DNA of 64,000 bases from Sellimonas catena (GCF_045063725.1 NZ_CP173695.1), one strand, 5' to 3'. Shown: positions 35,837 through 45,886, numbered from the stretch's first letter. Made by a program: numbers and translations. Notes: generated by a model not told the origin, from the sequence alone.

Positions 35837-36809
35837 ATATAACCTCCCGATACCCCGGATATCCATACGCGCTTTCAGCACTCTTCACTGCTTTTATGAT
35901 TGCTTCGCTCATTACTTCCGCCGCGAGTGTTCCGACCAGATCCTGGTCTGCCAGAATTTCTCCTGTGGATACCGCATAGATGCTGTCTCCATCTGCTGTC
36001 GTATGAACCGACCGGATGGATCTTGCGTATCCGTCATGGGCCATTCCGGCAATCTTGCAGAGCGCAGACTTCTCAAACTTTGCGTTGGTGATAATTACTC
36101 CGATTGTAGTATTTCCTGTGAATTTATTCTCCACCACTTCTGTACTGGCATACATTAACTCTTCTGTCGCACGGAACGACCGATGATCTTCCGAGAGAAG
36201 CCCTGCCAGTTTCGTTCCGGTTTTCCAGTCATAGATATCTCCAAGGGCATTCACTGCAACGATAGCACCGACCTGTAATGTCCCGATCTGAACGGCATAG
36301 CTTCCGATTCCGGACTTCATGCAGCAACCCATTCCGGCAAATTTGCCGACAGTTGCGCCGCATCCGGCTCCGAAATTTCCATCCTGATAATTTCCCTGTT
36401 CTGCATTCAGGCACGCTTCATATCCCATCGCTGCATCCGGGCGGATCGAAGCATCTCCCGCGGTCAGATCAAACAGATCCGCCTGACAGACCAGCGGTAC
36501 TTTCGTAACTCCGACATCAAATCCAATATCATGTTCTTCCAGATAGCGCATCACTCCATCAGCCGCGCCAAGGCCAAAAGCGCTGCCGCCTGCAAGGACG
36601 ATACCGTGAATCGCGTTTGCTGCCGCAAGCGGTTTCAGAAGCTCCGATTCTCTTGATGCCGGTCCTCCTCCCCGCACATCCAGTCCTGCACACATTCCCT
36701 GCCCGGACTCTGACAGAATGACCGTACATCCGGTTCCTGCTTCTTTGTTTTCCGTCTGTCCAATCCGGATTCCTTTGATATCTGTAATTGTTATTTCCTT
36801 TTTCATCAT
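35826..36809 (-). CDS. P1 family peptidase (DmpA/BapA-like)
   Basis: 327 residues. GTGCTVIL, DVRGGGPASRE, VLAGGSAFGLGAADGVM and NTTIGVIITNAKF are the conserved blocks of P1 aminopeptidases, which self-cleave before a Ser/Thr nucleophile; the likely one is in NTTIGV near 254. They hydrolyse amino-acid amides or beta-peptides. The start follows AAAGGAGAAG. A small Nif11-like gene lies 9 bases upstream. Confidence 0.9.
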   Translation of the reverse strand: MMKKEITITDIKGIRIGQTENKEAGTGCTVILSESGQGMCAGLDVRGGGPASRESELLKPLAAANAIHGIVLAGGSAFGLGAADGVMRYLEEHDIGFDVGVTKVPLVCQADLFDLTAGDASIRPDAAMGYEACLNAEQGNYQDGNFGAGCGATVGKFAGMGCCMKSGIGSYAVQIGTLQVGAIVAVNALGDIYDWKTGTKLAGLLSEDHRSFRATEELMYASTEVVENKFTGNTTIGVIITNAKFEKSALCKIAGMAHDGYARSIRSVHTTADGDSIYAVSTGEILADQDLVGTLAAEVMSEAIIKAVKSAESAYGYPGYREVIYGE

Positions 36810-36818
36810 CTTCTCCTT

Positions 36819-37115
36819 TTACTGCGATTCCTGCTCCAGACCTGCCATAAACAGCTCGTAAAAATCGTCTTCACCCGCCAGCATCGGGGAATTTTCCCCT
36901 CCGCCGTTGGTACTTCGCTTCATTGCCGCATGGAATTCTTCTCCCGCACATATCAGATCCATCTCATAAATTTCATATCCCAGTTCCCGGCAGGTTCTAC
37001 AGAACGCGCCAAAGGGATCTTTCTCCTGTCTCGTTGCGAGAAGCTGCCTCCGGACTTTAGGATCATGAAATGCCCGGTGCTGGAGTGCATCCAACAATTC
37101 AACACAACTTGCCAT
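36819..37115 (-). CDS. Small protein, weakly Nif11-like
   Basis: 98 residues. The first half (ALQHRAFHDPKVRRQLL then FGAFCRTCRELGYEIYEMDL) has the spacing of Nif11-type domains. The C-terminal half has GGGENSP then MLAGEDDFYELFMAG, which does not look like a typical leader cleavage site. Nif11 domains occur in RiPP precursors and in stand-alone proteins; no modification enzyme lies next to it. It is coupled with the P1 peptidase gene. Confidence 0.5.
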   Translation of the reverse strand: MASCVELLDALQHRAFHDPKVRRQLLATRQEKDPFGAFCRTCRELGYEIYEMDLICAGEEFHAAMKRSTNGGGENSPMLAGEDDFYELFMAGLEQESQ

Positions 37116-37137
37116 TTTATCTTTTCTCCGCCTTTAT

Positions 37138-37611
37138 TTAGTACTGTCCCATCCAGCTTTCCAGATCAGACTGGTTTAAACGACCGTTCAGCAGTCTACC
37201 GTCTTCTACCTCGGCATCTGGAACTGCTTTTCGTATCGCTTCTGCTGCTTTTTTAATTCCGCTTCCGCCGGATGTTGCAAATGGAACGATCATTTTCCCT
37301 CCGAAATCATAGGTCTCCAGAAACGTATTGATAATGGTCGGTGCCGTATACCACCAGATCGGAAATCCGATAAAAATCACGTCATAATCAGAAACTTTCG
37401 CCTCCTTGTCCGCCAAAGCCGGACGGAAAGAAGAATCCTGCATTTCAATCGTGCTTCTGCTGTTCTTGTCTGTCCAGTCCAAATCTGCTCTTGTATACGG
37501 AACTTCCGGTCTGATTTCATAGAGATCGGCATTTCCTGCTTCTGCCAGTTTTCTCGCTACTGCTTCTGTGACTCCGCTTGCGCTGAAATAAGTTACTAAC
37601 TTTTTACTCAT
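37138..37611 (-). CDS. Flavodoxin
   Basis: 157 residues from ATG 37611, which follows AAGGAGG. It starts MSKKLVTYFSASGVTEAVA, the phosphate loop for FMN in a variant form (SASGVT), and has YDVIFIGFPIWWYTAP and PFATSGGSGIKKA. This is the flavodoxin-4/YqiG-like type found in anaerobes. It carries electrons between redox enzymes; its partner is unknown. Confidence 0.9.
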   Translation of the reverse strand: MSKKLVTYFSASGVTEAVARKLAEAGNADLYEIRPEVPYTRADLDWTDKNSRSTIEMQDSSFRPALADKEAKVSDYDVIFIGFPIWWYTAPTIINTFLETYDFGGKMIVPFATSGGSGIKKAAEAIRKAVPDAEVEDGRLLNGRLNQSDLESWMGQY

Positions 37612-37664
37612 ACTGATTTCCTCCTTAATATATATCCTGTCATTCACTGGACACCGGCCCTTTG

Positions 37665-40142
37665 CTACAGAAAAGCTCCGGTCCGGCTGTCCGGATTGGT
37701 CTTTACATTTTCCGGTGTTCCGGCCGCTACAACCGTACCGCCGTCTTTGCCGCCTCCCGGCCCCATATCAATGATATAATCCGCACATCGGATCACATCC
37801 AGATCATGTTCAATAACTACGACAGTCGCCCCATGATCGATCAAGGTCTGAAACACATCCATCAAAGTATTTACATCCAGCGGGTGAAGCCCGATCGTCG
37901 GCTCATCGAAAATAAAAACCGAATCCGACTGGGCTCTTCCCATCTCACTTGCCAGTTTCAGACGCTGCGCCTCCCCTCCGGAAAGTCCGGGTGTTTCCTC
38001 TCCAAGCGTCAGATATCCAAGGCCCAGATCTTCCAGTATCTGAAGGCGCTGATGGACCAGCTTCAAATCTTTGCAGGCTGTGAGAGCAGTATGAACGTCC
38101 ATCGCCATCAGTTCCGGCAACGAATAGGCTTCTCCGGTCTTTGTCTGATAATGAATGGTTTCCGCCTCTTTTGCATATCGTGTGCCCCGGCAGTCCGGAC
38201 ATGGGATATCTACATCCGGAAGGAACTGTACATCCAGGCTGATGACTCCGGTTCCATCGCAGACAGGGCAGCGCAGCTTTCCTGTATTGTAGGAAAAATC
38301 TCCCGCCTTATACCCTTTCTCCTTCGCGTCCGGAGTTTTTGCAAAAATCTTCCTGAGTTCGTCATGCACATTGGCATACGTTGCAACAGTGGAACGTACA
38401 TTGATTCCGATCGGAGCCGCATCAATCAGCTTGACATGACTAATCCCTTCTGCCCGGATTTTCTTCACATGTTCCGGCAGCTTTCTCCCCTGAATATTGG
38501 CCGAAAGTGCGGGAACAAGACTTTCCAGTATCAATGTTGTTTTTCCGGATCCGGATACTCCGGTGACTACCGAGAGTTTTCCTTTTGGAATATCCACTTC
38601 CAATGGCTTGACTGTATGAATAGCATCCGTTGAAAGATGAATGAGTCCCTGATCAAACAGTTCTGTTTCCGAACATTTTTGGGATCTACGGATTCCAGAA
38701 CGGCCGGATAAAAACGGACCAATCTGAGATTTTGGATGATTCATCAGTGTGTCCGGTGTTCCCTGCGCCAGAATTTCTCCGCCTTTTGCTCCCGCCTCCG
38801 GACCCATCTCGATCAACCAGTCAGCCTGCTTCAAAATCTGAGTATCGTGATCTACAAAAACTACGGAGTTACCGTCCTCAATCAGATCGTGCATGACACC
38901 AGTCAGCCCGGCAATATTTACCGGATGCAGACCAATGGATGGCTCATCCAGTACATACAGAACTCCTGTCGTCCGGTTTCGAACCGCTCTTGCAAGCTGC
39001 ATTCTCTGCCGTTCTCCTGTCGATAAAGTGGAAGAAGCCCGGTCCAGAGACAGGTACCCAAGCCCCAGATCCAGAAGACGTCTTGCGGAAGTCTGGAATG
39101 ATTCACAGATGCTCACCGCCATCGGACGCATGGATTCGGGCAGCGAATCCGGCACCTGCTCTACCCATTTCACTGCTTCATTCAGTGTCATGGTACAGAC
39201 TTCATCGAGAGAATATCCATTCAGTTTTGGCATTCTTGCCCTTTCCGAAAGTCTGGTTCCATGGCAGTCGGGACAGATATCTCTTTTTAGAAATTTTTCC
39301 ACCCGCTTCATACCTTTTTCATCTTTTACCTTCGCGAGGGCATTTTCTACCGTATAAACAGCATTAAAATAAGTGAAATCCAGTTCACCGCCCTGATCGG
39401 AGCTCTTGGGCTTATAAAAAATATGCTTTTTCACCGCCGGGCCATGATAAACGATCTCCTTTTCTTCTTCGGTCAGGTCCCGAAACGGAAGGTCTGTCCG
39501 GACGCCCATAGCACGGCAGACGTCTGTCATCAGTGACCACATCAGAGATTTCCAGGGCGCCACAGCACCTTCATCTATCGAAAGAGATTCATCCGGAATC
39601 AGCGTAGATTCATCTACTGTCCAGACCACACCTGTTCCGTCACATTTCGGGCATGCTCCCTGGCTGTTGAAAGCCAGTTCCTCCGCAGAAGGAGCATAAA
39701 ACCTTGTATTGCAGACCGGACAGGTCAGTTCATGTCCTGCTGCGACTTCCAGCGTTGGCTCCAGGTAATGCCCGTTGGGACAACAGTGTCTGGCCAGCCT
39801 GGAAAACATCAAACGCAGACTGTTCAGAAGCTCTGTTCCGGTTCCAAACGTGCTTCTGATTCCCGGGACTGACGGTCTTTGATGCAGCGCAAGAGCTGCA
39901 GGCACATACAGTACTTCATCCACCTGAGCCCTGGATGCCTGAGTCATCCTCCGTCTTGTATAGGTGGATAGTGCTTCCAGATATCTTCGGGAACCTTCCG
40001 CATAGAGAACCCCCAGCGCAAGGGAGGATTTTCCGGATCCGGAGACACCGGCAATTCCTACAATCTGATTCAACGGAACATTTACATCAATATTCTTTAA
40101 ATTGTGCACTCTGGCCCCACGTATTTCTATATTCTGAATCAT
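37665..40142 (-). CDS. UvrA-like ABC ATPase (short class II UvrA)
   Basis: 825 residues. There are two ABC modules with Walker A GVSGSGKSSL and GVSGSGKTTL, signatures LSTGERQRMQLA and LSGGEAQRLKLA, and two zinc modules (CPVCNTRF...CPKCDGTG and CPVCDGTG...CPDCRGTR). It is about 120 residues shorter than standard UvrA (~940), as in the UvrA2 class linked to DNA damage tolerance or antibiotic resistance. It is unlikely to be the main uvrA because no uvrB is nearby. A divergent acetyltransferase gene lies upstream. Confidence 0.9.
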   Translation of the reverse strand: MIQNIEIRGARVHNLKNIDVNVPLNQIVGIAGVSGSGKSSLALGVLYAEGSRRYLEALSTYTRRRMTQASRAQVDEVLYVPAALALHQRPSVPGIRSTFGTGTELLNSLRLMFSRLARHCCPNGHYLEPTLEVAAGHELTCPVCNTRFYAPSAEELAFNSQGACPKCDGTGVVWTVDESTLIPDESLSIDEGAVAPWKSLMWSLMTDVCRAMGVRTDLPFRDLTEEEKEIVYHGPAVKKHIFYKPKSSDQGGELDFTYFNAVYTVENALAKVKDEKGMKRVEKFLKRDICPDCHGTRLSERARMPKLNGYSLDEVCTMTLNEAVKWVEQVPDSLPESMRPMAVSICESFQTSARRLLDLGLGYLSLDRASSTLSTGERQRMQLARAVRNRTTGVLYVLDEPSIGLHPVNIAGLTGVMHDLIEDGNSVVFVDHDTQILKQADWLIEMGPEAGAKGGEILAQGTPDTLMNHPKSQIGPFLSGRSGIRRSQKCSETELFDQGLIHLSTDAIHTVKPLEVDIPKGKLSVVTGVSGSGKTTLILESLVPALSANIQGRKLPEHVKKIRAEGISHVKLIDAAPIGINVRSTVATYANVHDELRKIFAKTPDAKEKGYKAGDFSYNTGKLRCPVCDGTGVISLDVQFLPDVDIPCPDCRGTRYAKEAETIHYQTKTGEAYSLPELMAMDVHTALTACKDLKLVHQRLQILEDLGLGYLTLGEETPGLSGGEAQRLKLASEMGRAQSDSVFIFDEPTIGLHPLDVNTLMDVFQTLIDHGATVVVIEHDLDVIRCADYIIDMGPGGGKDGGTVVAAGTPENVKTNPDSRTGAFL

Positions 40143-40252
40143 ATACCGCTCCTTTCTGACATTTACGTTATCACCATTTCACTTTACCGTCAAGCGCATC
40201 AAAAAGGCTTTCTTTTCTTTCATCATCAAAAAAATTTCTGCCGGAACTGCTA

Positions 40253-40282
40253 TTGACAAATCCGGACATAGGATACTATTAT
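40253..40282 (+). promoter_or_regulatory. Promoter of the acetyltransferase gene
   Basis: TTGACA (40253-40258), 18-base spacer, TATTAT (40277-40282), 33 bases before the start codon. Confidence 0.75.
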
Positions 40283-40315
40283 AAAGAAACTCATGATACC
40301 AAGGAGGGAAAGAGC

Positions 40316-40948
40316 ATGACAGAAAAAGAACTGATGCTGTCAGAACATTTATACATTGCAAAGGATATAGAACTGGCAAAGGACAATAAAAAAGCCCGGA
40401 AACTGACCAGGCTCATCAATGCATCAACAGAAGAAGATACTGATGAACGGCTGACGCTCTTCCGGGAGCTTTTTGGGAGTGTCGGCGATCATTTCTGGGT
40501 GGAGCCACCGTTTCACACGGATTATGGCTGCCATACCTACATTGGAGAAAACTTTTATGCAAATTATGACTGCATCATTATTGATGTGGCCGAGGTCCAT
40601 ATCGGGGACAATGTATTCTTCGGTCCAAGAGTCGGCATTTACACAGCCGGTCATCCGATTGATCCTGTCATCCGCAATAAGCAGCTGGAATACGGAAAAG
40701 AGATTCATATCGGAGACAATGTCTGGGTCGGCGGCAACACGGTGATCAATCCAGGCGTCACCATTGGAAACAACGTAGTAATCGGTTCCGGTTCCGTTGT
40801 AACAAAAGACATTCCTGACAATGTCGTCGCCGCAGGCGTTCCATGCCGGGTAATTCGGGAAATCACCGAGAAAGATACTGCCTATTGGAAGGAACAGGAA
40901 GCTTTTTACTACGAACATATTGACAAGAAGCAGAAAGAAAGGGACTGA
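40316..40948 (+). CDS. Maltose/galactoside O-acetyltransferase-type left-handed beta-helix enzyme
   Basis: 210 residues from ATG 40316, preceded by AAGGAGGG; a frame to 40253 would overlap the promoter. Hexapeptide repeats (IGDNVFFGPRVGIY, IGDNVWVGGNTVI, IGNNVVIGSGSVV) and TAGHPID with the catalytic His place it in the LacA/Maa family. It transfers an acetyl group from acetyl-CoA to a sugar. Single gene with its own promoter and terminator. Confidence 0.93.
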   Translation: MTEKELMLSEHLYIAKDIELAKDNKKARKLTRLINASTEEDTDERLTLFRELFGSVGDHFWVEPPFHTDYGCHTYIGENFYANYDCIIIDVAEVHIGDNVFFGPRVGIYTAGHPIDPVIRNKQLEYGKEIHIGDNVWVGGNTVINPGVTIGNNVVIGSGSVVTKDIPDNVVAAGVPCRVIREITEKDTAYWKEQEAFYYEHIDKKQKERD

Positions 40949-40962
40949 CAAACAGTCCCTTT
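40938..40962 (+). terminator. Terminator overlapping the stop codon
   Basis: AAAGGGACTG and CAGTCCCTTT form a 10-bp stem around ACAAA; the TGA of the acetyltransferase lies inside it. Confidence 0.7.
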
Positions 40963-41077
40963 CTCTTAGCAGTCCAATATGGCCTTGGCTATGGATCCAT
41001 GGCCGTTTGCACTGGTATCAAGCATGCACACACCAGACCGGCTGATCGGTTATTCCAGTGCAGAATGATGCGGCAGA

Positions 41078-42028
41078 TTACGGCCTGCATCTTCCGCAGG
41101 GATCGTATCCCATTTGGATCACATCTTCCCTGCTTCCGCTGTACTCCCTCGTATTAGAGGCTTTCATATCCCCGACACTTGCACAGTCCGGATCATGAAA
41201 CTTCATTGTATTTGTATTGAGTATATAAGTTTCCTCTGCTGCCTGACCGTTTTCTGTCCCTGCCTCTGTCTGTGTATCCTCCGCTTCACGGCTTTCTCCC
41301 GTGACATAGTCTATCTCAATTCCCGGCTGTACATTATACACATAGACGTAGAAAGAAATGCCTGCCCCGTCATCCTCCACAGACTCTGCTTCCATCAGAA
41401 CACCGGACGCCACCAGATTGTCATCTTCAAAAACCGGTGTCACTTCGTACAGAACATGGTTATCCGTCTCTTTGATATAATCTGCTACCATATTTTCAAA
41501 CGGAAGCATTCCTTCCGTATTCATATATCTGGTACCGGTAATCAGATTCTCTTCGTTTGCATTCTCCGCGGTCAGCTGAAAACCGATCAGATGGCAGCGA
41601 TTATAAAGATACCCTCCGTCCACATCATCGTATTCCTTATTGATCCATCCCGACGGTTTGATCTCCGAAATACTTTCCCGGTCTTCTGTCGGCATCAATT
41701 CCTCTCCGATATTGGCCTTTGCTGTCCCGCACCGGCCAAGCTCATCCAGTTCACTGTATTCTTCGTAAGCTTCCGTCTGAAGTTCCGAATCTGAAAAATC
41801 CGGTTCATTGTCTGCCACAACAGTATAGGGCTCGCCGCTGTATTCCGGCAATTCTTCAACAAGCGCTTCCGCTTCTTTCCGGACGGCAGTATCGATCTGC
41901 TCTGTTTTGTTTTCCAGACCGCCGGCAGATTCCCCGTGGGAATTTTCTGAAATACTTCCACAGGATGAAACCGTCAAAAGAAATATCAGCCAGAAGACCG
42001 GAAGAAAAATCTGTTTTAGTCGCTTCAT
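41078..42028 (-). CDS. Lipoprotein DNA/RNA non-specific endonuclease
   Basis: 316 residues. A lipoprotein signal ends in the lipobox VSSC (Cys23). The core GYLYNRCHLIGFQLT holds the catalytic-type His of the EndA/NucA fold (DRGH variant NRCH), followed by NLITGTRYMN. The C-terminal ~45 residues (MKFHDPDC...PCGRCRP) are a Cys/His motif like those tied to nucleases. It probably degrades or imports extracellular DNA at the cell surface. It overlaps the metallo-hydrolase upstream by 4 bases. Confidence 0.9.
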   Translation of the reverse strand: MKRLKQIFLPVFWLIFLLTVSSCGSISENSHGESAGGLENKTEQIDTAVRKEAEALVEELPEYSGEPYTVVADNEPDFSDSELQTEAYEEYSELDELGRCGTAKANIGEELMPTEDRESISEIKPSGWINKEYDDVDGGYLYNRCHLIGFQLTAENANEENLITGTRYMNTEGMLPFENMVADYIKETDNHVLYEVTPVFEDDNLVASGVLMEAESVEDDGAGISFYVYVYNVQPGIEIDYVTGESREAEDTQTEAGTENGQAAEETYILNTNTMKFHDPDCASVGDMKASNTREYSGSREDVIQMGYDPCGRCRP

Positions 42029-42660
42029 GACTTCTGCTCCGGACAGGAAAGAACTGCAATCTGTTTTTCCATATCAGGACAGACGATCAGCGTATTGGTA
42101 TCGTATGTTACCACCGGGTCTTCCGCTTTTAAAAATCCATCCAGTGTCCCAATTACATCGTAACCGAATGTCTCACTTCTGTAGTGCATCGGAATGATGA
42201 CTTTCGGATCCAACTCTTTTAAAAGTTCTCTGATTTCATCCGGCTCCATCGTATAAAAGCCTCCCACAGGTACCATTACTGCATCCAGACCTGTAAGTAC
42301 TTCCATCTGCTCCGGGGATGGCATACATCCGATATCTCCCAGATGAGCGATCCGGATTCCTTCCGATTCCAGAACAGTCATGATGTTGAACCCTCTTTTC
42401 TCTCCGCGGCAGTCGTCATGGAAACTTTCCAGACGGATCATCTGAAACGGACTGTCTTTCTTCTCGCTCCGGAGCTCCACCTTTTTCCTTGCATTGTGGT
42501 CACCATGTTCATGGCTTGCGATGACTTCATCTGCCTGCAATGTTTCCAGTGTCAGACCCGGTACATTGTTATCCTCGTATGGATCAAAAACAATTGCATA
42601 TCCATCCTTTGTAATTCTGAAACAGGAATGTCCAAACCACTCTACTTTTATTTCACGCAT
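42025..42660 (-). CDS. Metallo-beta-lactamase fold hydrolase
   Basis: 211 residues. ASHEHGDHNA is the HxHxDH zinc motif, IAHLGDIG and MHYR supply further ligands. It is of the UlaG-like/YtkL type, cytoplasmic, substrate unknown. It overlaps the thioesterase gene upstream by 13 bases and the nuclease gene downstream by 4, so the three make an operon. Confidence 0.9.
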   Translation of the reverse strand: MREIKVEWFGHSCFRITKDGYAIVFDPYEDNNVPGLTLETLQADEVIASHEHGDHNARKKVELRSEKKDSPFQMIRLESFHDDCRGEKRGFNIMTVLESEGIRIAHLGDIGCMPSPEQMEVLTGLDAVMVPVGGFYTMEPDEIRELLKELDPKVIIPMHYRSETFGYDVIGTLDGFLKAEDPVVTYDTNTLIVCPDMEKQIAVLSCPEQKS

Positions 42661-43076
42661 GCTTCTTTTCTCCCTTCTGTCATCTCCCGGAACATCTGAT
42701 CCAGTTCCGGAAAGCTTTTCTTCATCCGGATCGGTCTGCCGTCATGATCCAGGAAACAGTGTCCGGAATGTCCGACAGCAACCTGCTCTCCCCGGCAGCT
42801 CATCTCGTAGGCGATCTTCATTTTCACACCATTATACTCTTCAATGTGTACCATAATTTCGACTACATCCTGAAATGTCGTTGTTTTCTTGAAATCACAG
42901 TCCACGTGAATAACAGGAGATACAATGCCTTCTTCCTCCATCCGGTCAAATCCCCATCCCGCCTGGTCAAGAAAATCCACTCTGGCTTCCTCCATCCAGC
43001 GGATATAATTGGAATGGTGCGTGATCCCCATCCGGTCAGTTTCATAATAATGAACTTTGTGTACATATGCATTCAT
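42648..43076 (-). CDS. Acyl-CoA thioesterase (4HBT hotdog fold)
   Basis: 142 residues. YETDRMGITHHSNYIRWMEEARVDFL is the 4-hydroxybenzoyl-CoA thioesterase signature with the catalytic acid. The rest (VDCDFKKTTTFQDVVEI) is typical of YbgC-like enzymes that hydrolyse short acyl-CoAs. First of a three-gene operon. Confidence 0.92.
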   Translation of the reverse strand: MNAYVHKVHYYETDRMGITHHSNYIRWMEEARVDFLDQAGWGFDRMEEEGIVSPVIHVDCDFKKTTTFQDVVEIMVHIEEYNGVKMKIAYEMSCRGEQVAVGHSGHCFLDHDGRPIRMKKSFPELDQMFREMTEGRKEACVK

Positions 43077-43093
43077 AATAATCCCTCCTGTTT

Positions 43094-44446
43094 CTAAACA
43101 ATTCCAGTCTTTTTATGCTTGTAATAATAATACCCGATAAAAATCACAGCGGTCAGGATCCAGGTCACCGGATAGCTGAAAATAATTGCCGAAATCGTCG
43201 GACTGATTTTCAGTGCAACCGCAAGCCAGACGATACGAAGCACACAGATTCCTCCCAGCGTAATGATAACCGGAACAATCACATCTCCGATTCCCCTGAG
43301 TGCTCCTGCAAGAATCTCAATAAAAACATAGACAATATACCATGGTGCAATCAGAACAAGCATGTCGCTTCCAATCTGAATGACATTGGCATCTGATGTA
43401 AACATACGGAACAGAAATCCTCTTGTAGCAATCAAAAACACGACCATCACGAAAGCTGTTACAAGTTCCATTCCAAGGCAGACTTTTACACTTTTTTTAA
43501 TGCGGTCTGTCTTTCCTGCTCCATAGTTCTGACCGACAAATGTTGTAATGGAAATTCCAAACGCTGTATTAATCATCCAGAAAATAGCATCCAGCTTTCC
43601 ATATGCCGACCACGCCGCCGTTGTATCTGTCCCGAAGGAATTCAGAGACGCCTGAATCGCGATATTGGTAATCGCAAACAGAATCGATTCTATTCCGGTC
43701 GGAATACCAAGTTTAATCTGTCCGATAAACGCGGTACGGTAAAAACGGATTTTGGAAAGCTTCAGCTGTAACATTCCCTCTGAGCGCATCAGCTTCAGTG
43801 TTACAAGCACAGCGCTGAATGCCTGTGCCAGCAAAGTTGCAAGGGCAACTCCAAATACACCTTCATGAAAAACAATCACAAAGACGAGGTCCAGAACAAT
43901 ATTTACAATACAGCAGGCAATCAGAATATAAAGCGGTGTTCTGGAATCCCCCACTGCCCGCAGAATACTGGAACCAATATTGTAAACAAAAGTAAAAACA
44001 AGTCCTGAAAAATAAACCCGGAGGTAGACCGTTGAGTCATGTACAATCTCGGACGGTGTATTCATCATGCTGAGCATGGACGGCGCCAGCACAATTCCCA
44101 GAATACTGAGTCCGATTCCCCCGACTATAGCGATAGCGTAGGCGTTATGGATTCCCTGCCGTACAAATTGTGCATCTCTGGCCCCATAATACTGGGCAAT
44201 AATGACCGATGCTCCGGAAGAAAGCCCTGTAAAGAAACCGACGACAAGGTTAATCATCTGGGCTGAGGATCCTCCTACACTTGCAAGTGCCCTGGTCCCT
44301 ACAAACTGTCCGACTACCACCGTATCGATGGTATTGTAAAGCTGCTGAAAAAAGGTTCCGATCATAATCGGAAAAAAGAATACTAAAAGCTGTTTCCAGA
44401 TCACTCCCTCTGTGATCTGATTTTTCATCTGAACTGTGTTTTCCAT
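43094..44446 (-). CDS. MATE family efflux transporter
   Basis: 450 residues from ATG 44446, with AGAGAGGA upstream; an open frame reaches 44473. It has about twelve hydrophobic segments and the MATE repeats QQLYNTIDTVVVGQFVGTRALASVGGSSAQMINLVVG. It exports cationic drugs or metabolites using a sodium or proton gradient; the substrate is unknown. It lies 36 bases downstream of the YfcC carrier, same strand. Confidence 0.93.
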   Translation of the reverse strand: MENTVQMKNQITEGVIWKQLLVFFFPIMIGTFFQQLYNTIDTVVVGQFVGTRALASVGGSSAQMINLVVGFFTGLSSGASVIIAQYYGARDAQFVRQGIHNAYAIAIVGGIGLSILGIVLAPSMLSMMNTPSEIVHDSTVYLRVYFSGLVFTFVYNIGSSILRAVGDSRTPLYILIACCIVNIVLDLVFVIVFHEGVFGVALATLLAQAFSAVLVTLKLMRSEGMLQLKLSKIRFYRTAFIGQIKLGIPTGIESILFAITNIAIQASLNSFGTDTTAAWSAYGKLDAIFWMINTAFGISITTFVGQNYGAGKTDRIKKSVKVCLGMELVTAFVMVVFLIATRGFLFRMFTSDANVIQIGSDMLVLIAPWYIVYVFIEILAGALRGIGDVIVPVIITLGGICVLRIVWLAVALKISPTISAIIFSYPVTWILTAVIFIGYYYYKHKKTGIV

Positions 44447-44482
44447 TTCAATCCTCTCTTCCTTCCACACCATTTCATTCCA

Positions 44483-45886
44483 CTAAAAAGGTCCGTACCC
44501 GATCTGATTGGCAATCACTACCAGAAGAAACGCTGCTGCCATCATAGACACGTAAATTTTCCAACAGAACTTCATCCAGGCGCCATATCCTACTTTACAA
44601 AGTGAAAGCTGCACAAGACTTCCTCCCGGCCAGAAGCTGTTGGTAATCCCGTCACCGTACTGGTAGGTCAATACAAGCACCTGTTGATTAATATGAAGAA
44701 TCTTTCCAAGCGGCTGAAGAATCGGCATAACCATAACTGCTTTACCGCTTCCGGATACCACAAAAAAATTAAATAGCGTAACAAATACAAAGATGGTAAG
44801 CAGTGCAAAAAACGGGCCTTTGTTTTCCAGAAAAACAGACATCCCATGGACAATCGTATCCATAATGCATGCCTGATTCATCAGTACCATAACTGCCTGT
44901 GCAAGTCCTACCGCAAATGCAGCGCCAAACACACGGACAGCCCCCTGACAGAACAGGTCACATGCCTTACTTGGATTCATTCGGAAGATAATCACGAGCG
45001 CAACACCAAGTATAAGATAAACTGCCGCGACCTGAGGGAATGACCACCCAAACCGGGTACATCCGATCCCCTGAACAACAATGACAATTCCAAACGCAAG
45101 AAGTCCAAGAACTCTCGGAACAGTCATTTTCTCTTTGATTTCCTCTCTGTCTTTTCCGGACCGGCTAAGGTATTCTTCTTTTAAAATACTGGTGTTCGGA
45201 TTCTTCTTGATCTTTCTGCAGTACCGGTAAAGACCGGTCAGACCGATCAGATAAAACACAAGAAGTCCCGCACACCGGTAGGCCATTCCGGAAAAAATCG
45301 GCAGCCCTACGATTTGCTGTGCGACTCCGGTCGTAAACATATTCATCAGACCGGCCGTAAATCCTACTGTACTTCCGACAATCGCAAGACCGGCTCCTAC
45401 CATCCGGTCATATCCCAGAGCAAATCCGATTGTGATGGCAAGCGGATAAAACGGATATGCCGCCTCTCCATAACCCAGAACCCCGAAGATTACAAAAATT
45501 GTATAAAAAATGAAAACGACAGAAAACTCTTTTCCTTTAGTCTTTTGCAGAATCTTTTCGATGCCGGCCGCAAATGCGCCGCTCACTTCAAGAAAGTAAA
45601 TCACCCCGGAACAGATAAAAAGTGTTCCCATAATCGACGCACCGTTTACAAATCCATTATAGACAGCCTCGAAATAGTTCATAAACGTAATCGGATTCTC
45701 ATTTTCCACATATCGGAAAGTATCCGGATCAATGATGTTCATGCCGGAGAGTGTATCCTCAACTCTCTCGTAGCTTCCGCTTGGTATCATATAAGAAAGC
45801 GCTGTAATCATCAGCATAATAAAAAGTAAAATAATAAAGACATGAGGCATATGAAAGCCTCTTGATCCTTTTCTGGTCTGATTCAT
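44483..45886 (-). CDS. YfcC family transporter
   Basis: 467 residues with about twelve membrane segments. SYMIPSGSYERV and GYGEAAYPFYPLAITIGFALGYDRM are the YfcC/arginine-ornithine antiporter-like (DcuC superfamily) blocks, and the motif NSFWPGGSLVQL near the C-terminus is conserved. It starts 4 bases after the M20 amidohydrolase gene, so a pair taking up and cleaving an acyl- or peptidyl-amino acid is likely. Confidence 0.9.
   Translation of the reverse strand: MNQTRKGSRGFHMPHVFIILLFIMLMITALSYMIPSGSYERVEDTLSGMNIIDPDTFRYVENENPITFMNYFEAVYNGFVNGASIMGTLFICSGVIYFLEVSGAFAAGIEKILQKTKGKEFSVVFIFYTIFVIFGVLGYGEAAYPFYPLAITIGFALGYDRMVGAGLAIVGSTVGFTAGLMNMFTTGVAQQIVGLPIFSGMAYRCAGLLVFYLIGLTGLYRYCRKIKKNPNTSILKEEYLSRSGKDREEIKEKMTVPRVLGLLAFGIVIVVQGIGCTRFGWSFPQVAAVYLILGVALVIIFRMNPSKACDLFCQGAVRVFGAAFAVGLAQAVMVLMNQACIMDTIVHGMSVFLENKGPFFALLTIFVFVTLFNFFVVSGSGKAVMVMPILQPLGKILHINQQVLVLTYQYGDGITNSFWPGGSLVQLSLCKVGYGAWMKFCWKIYVSMMAAAFLLVVIANQIGYGPF

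Noticed and set aside
37662..38633. 323-residue plus-strand frame
   Set aside because: Antisense to the UvrA-like gene, no start signals.
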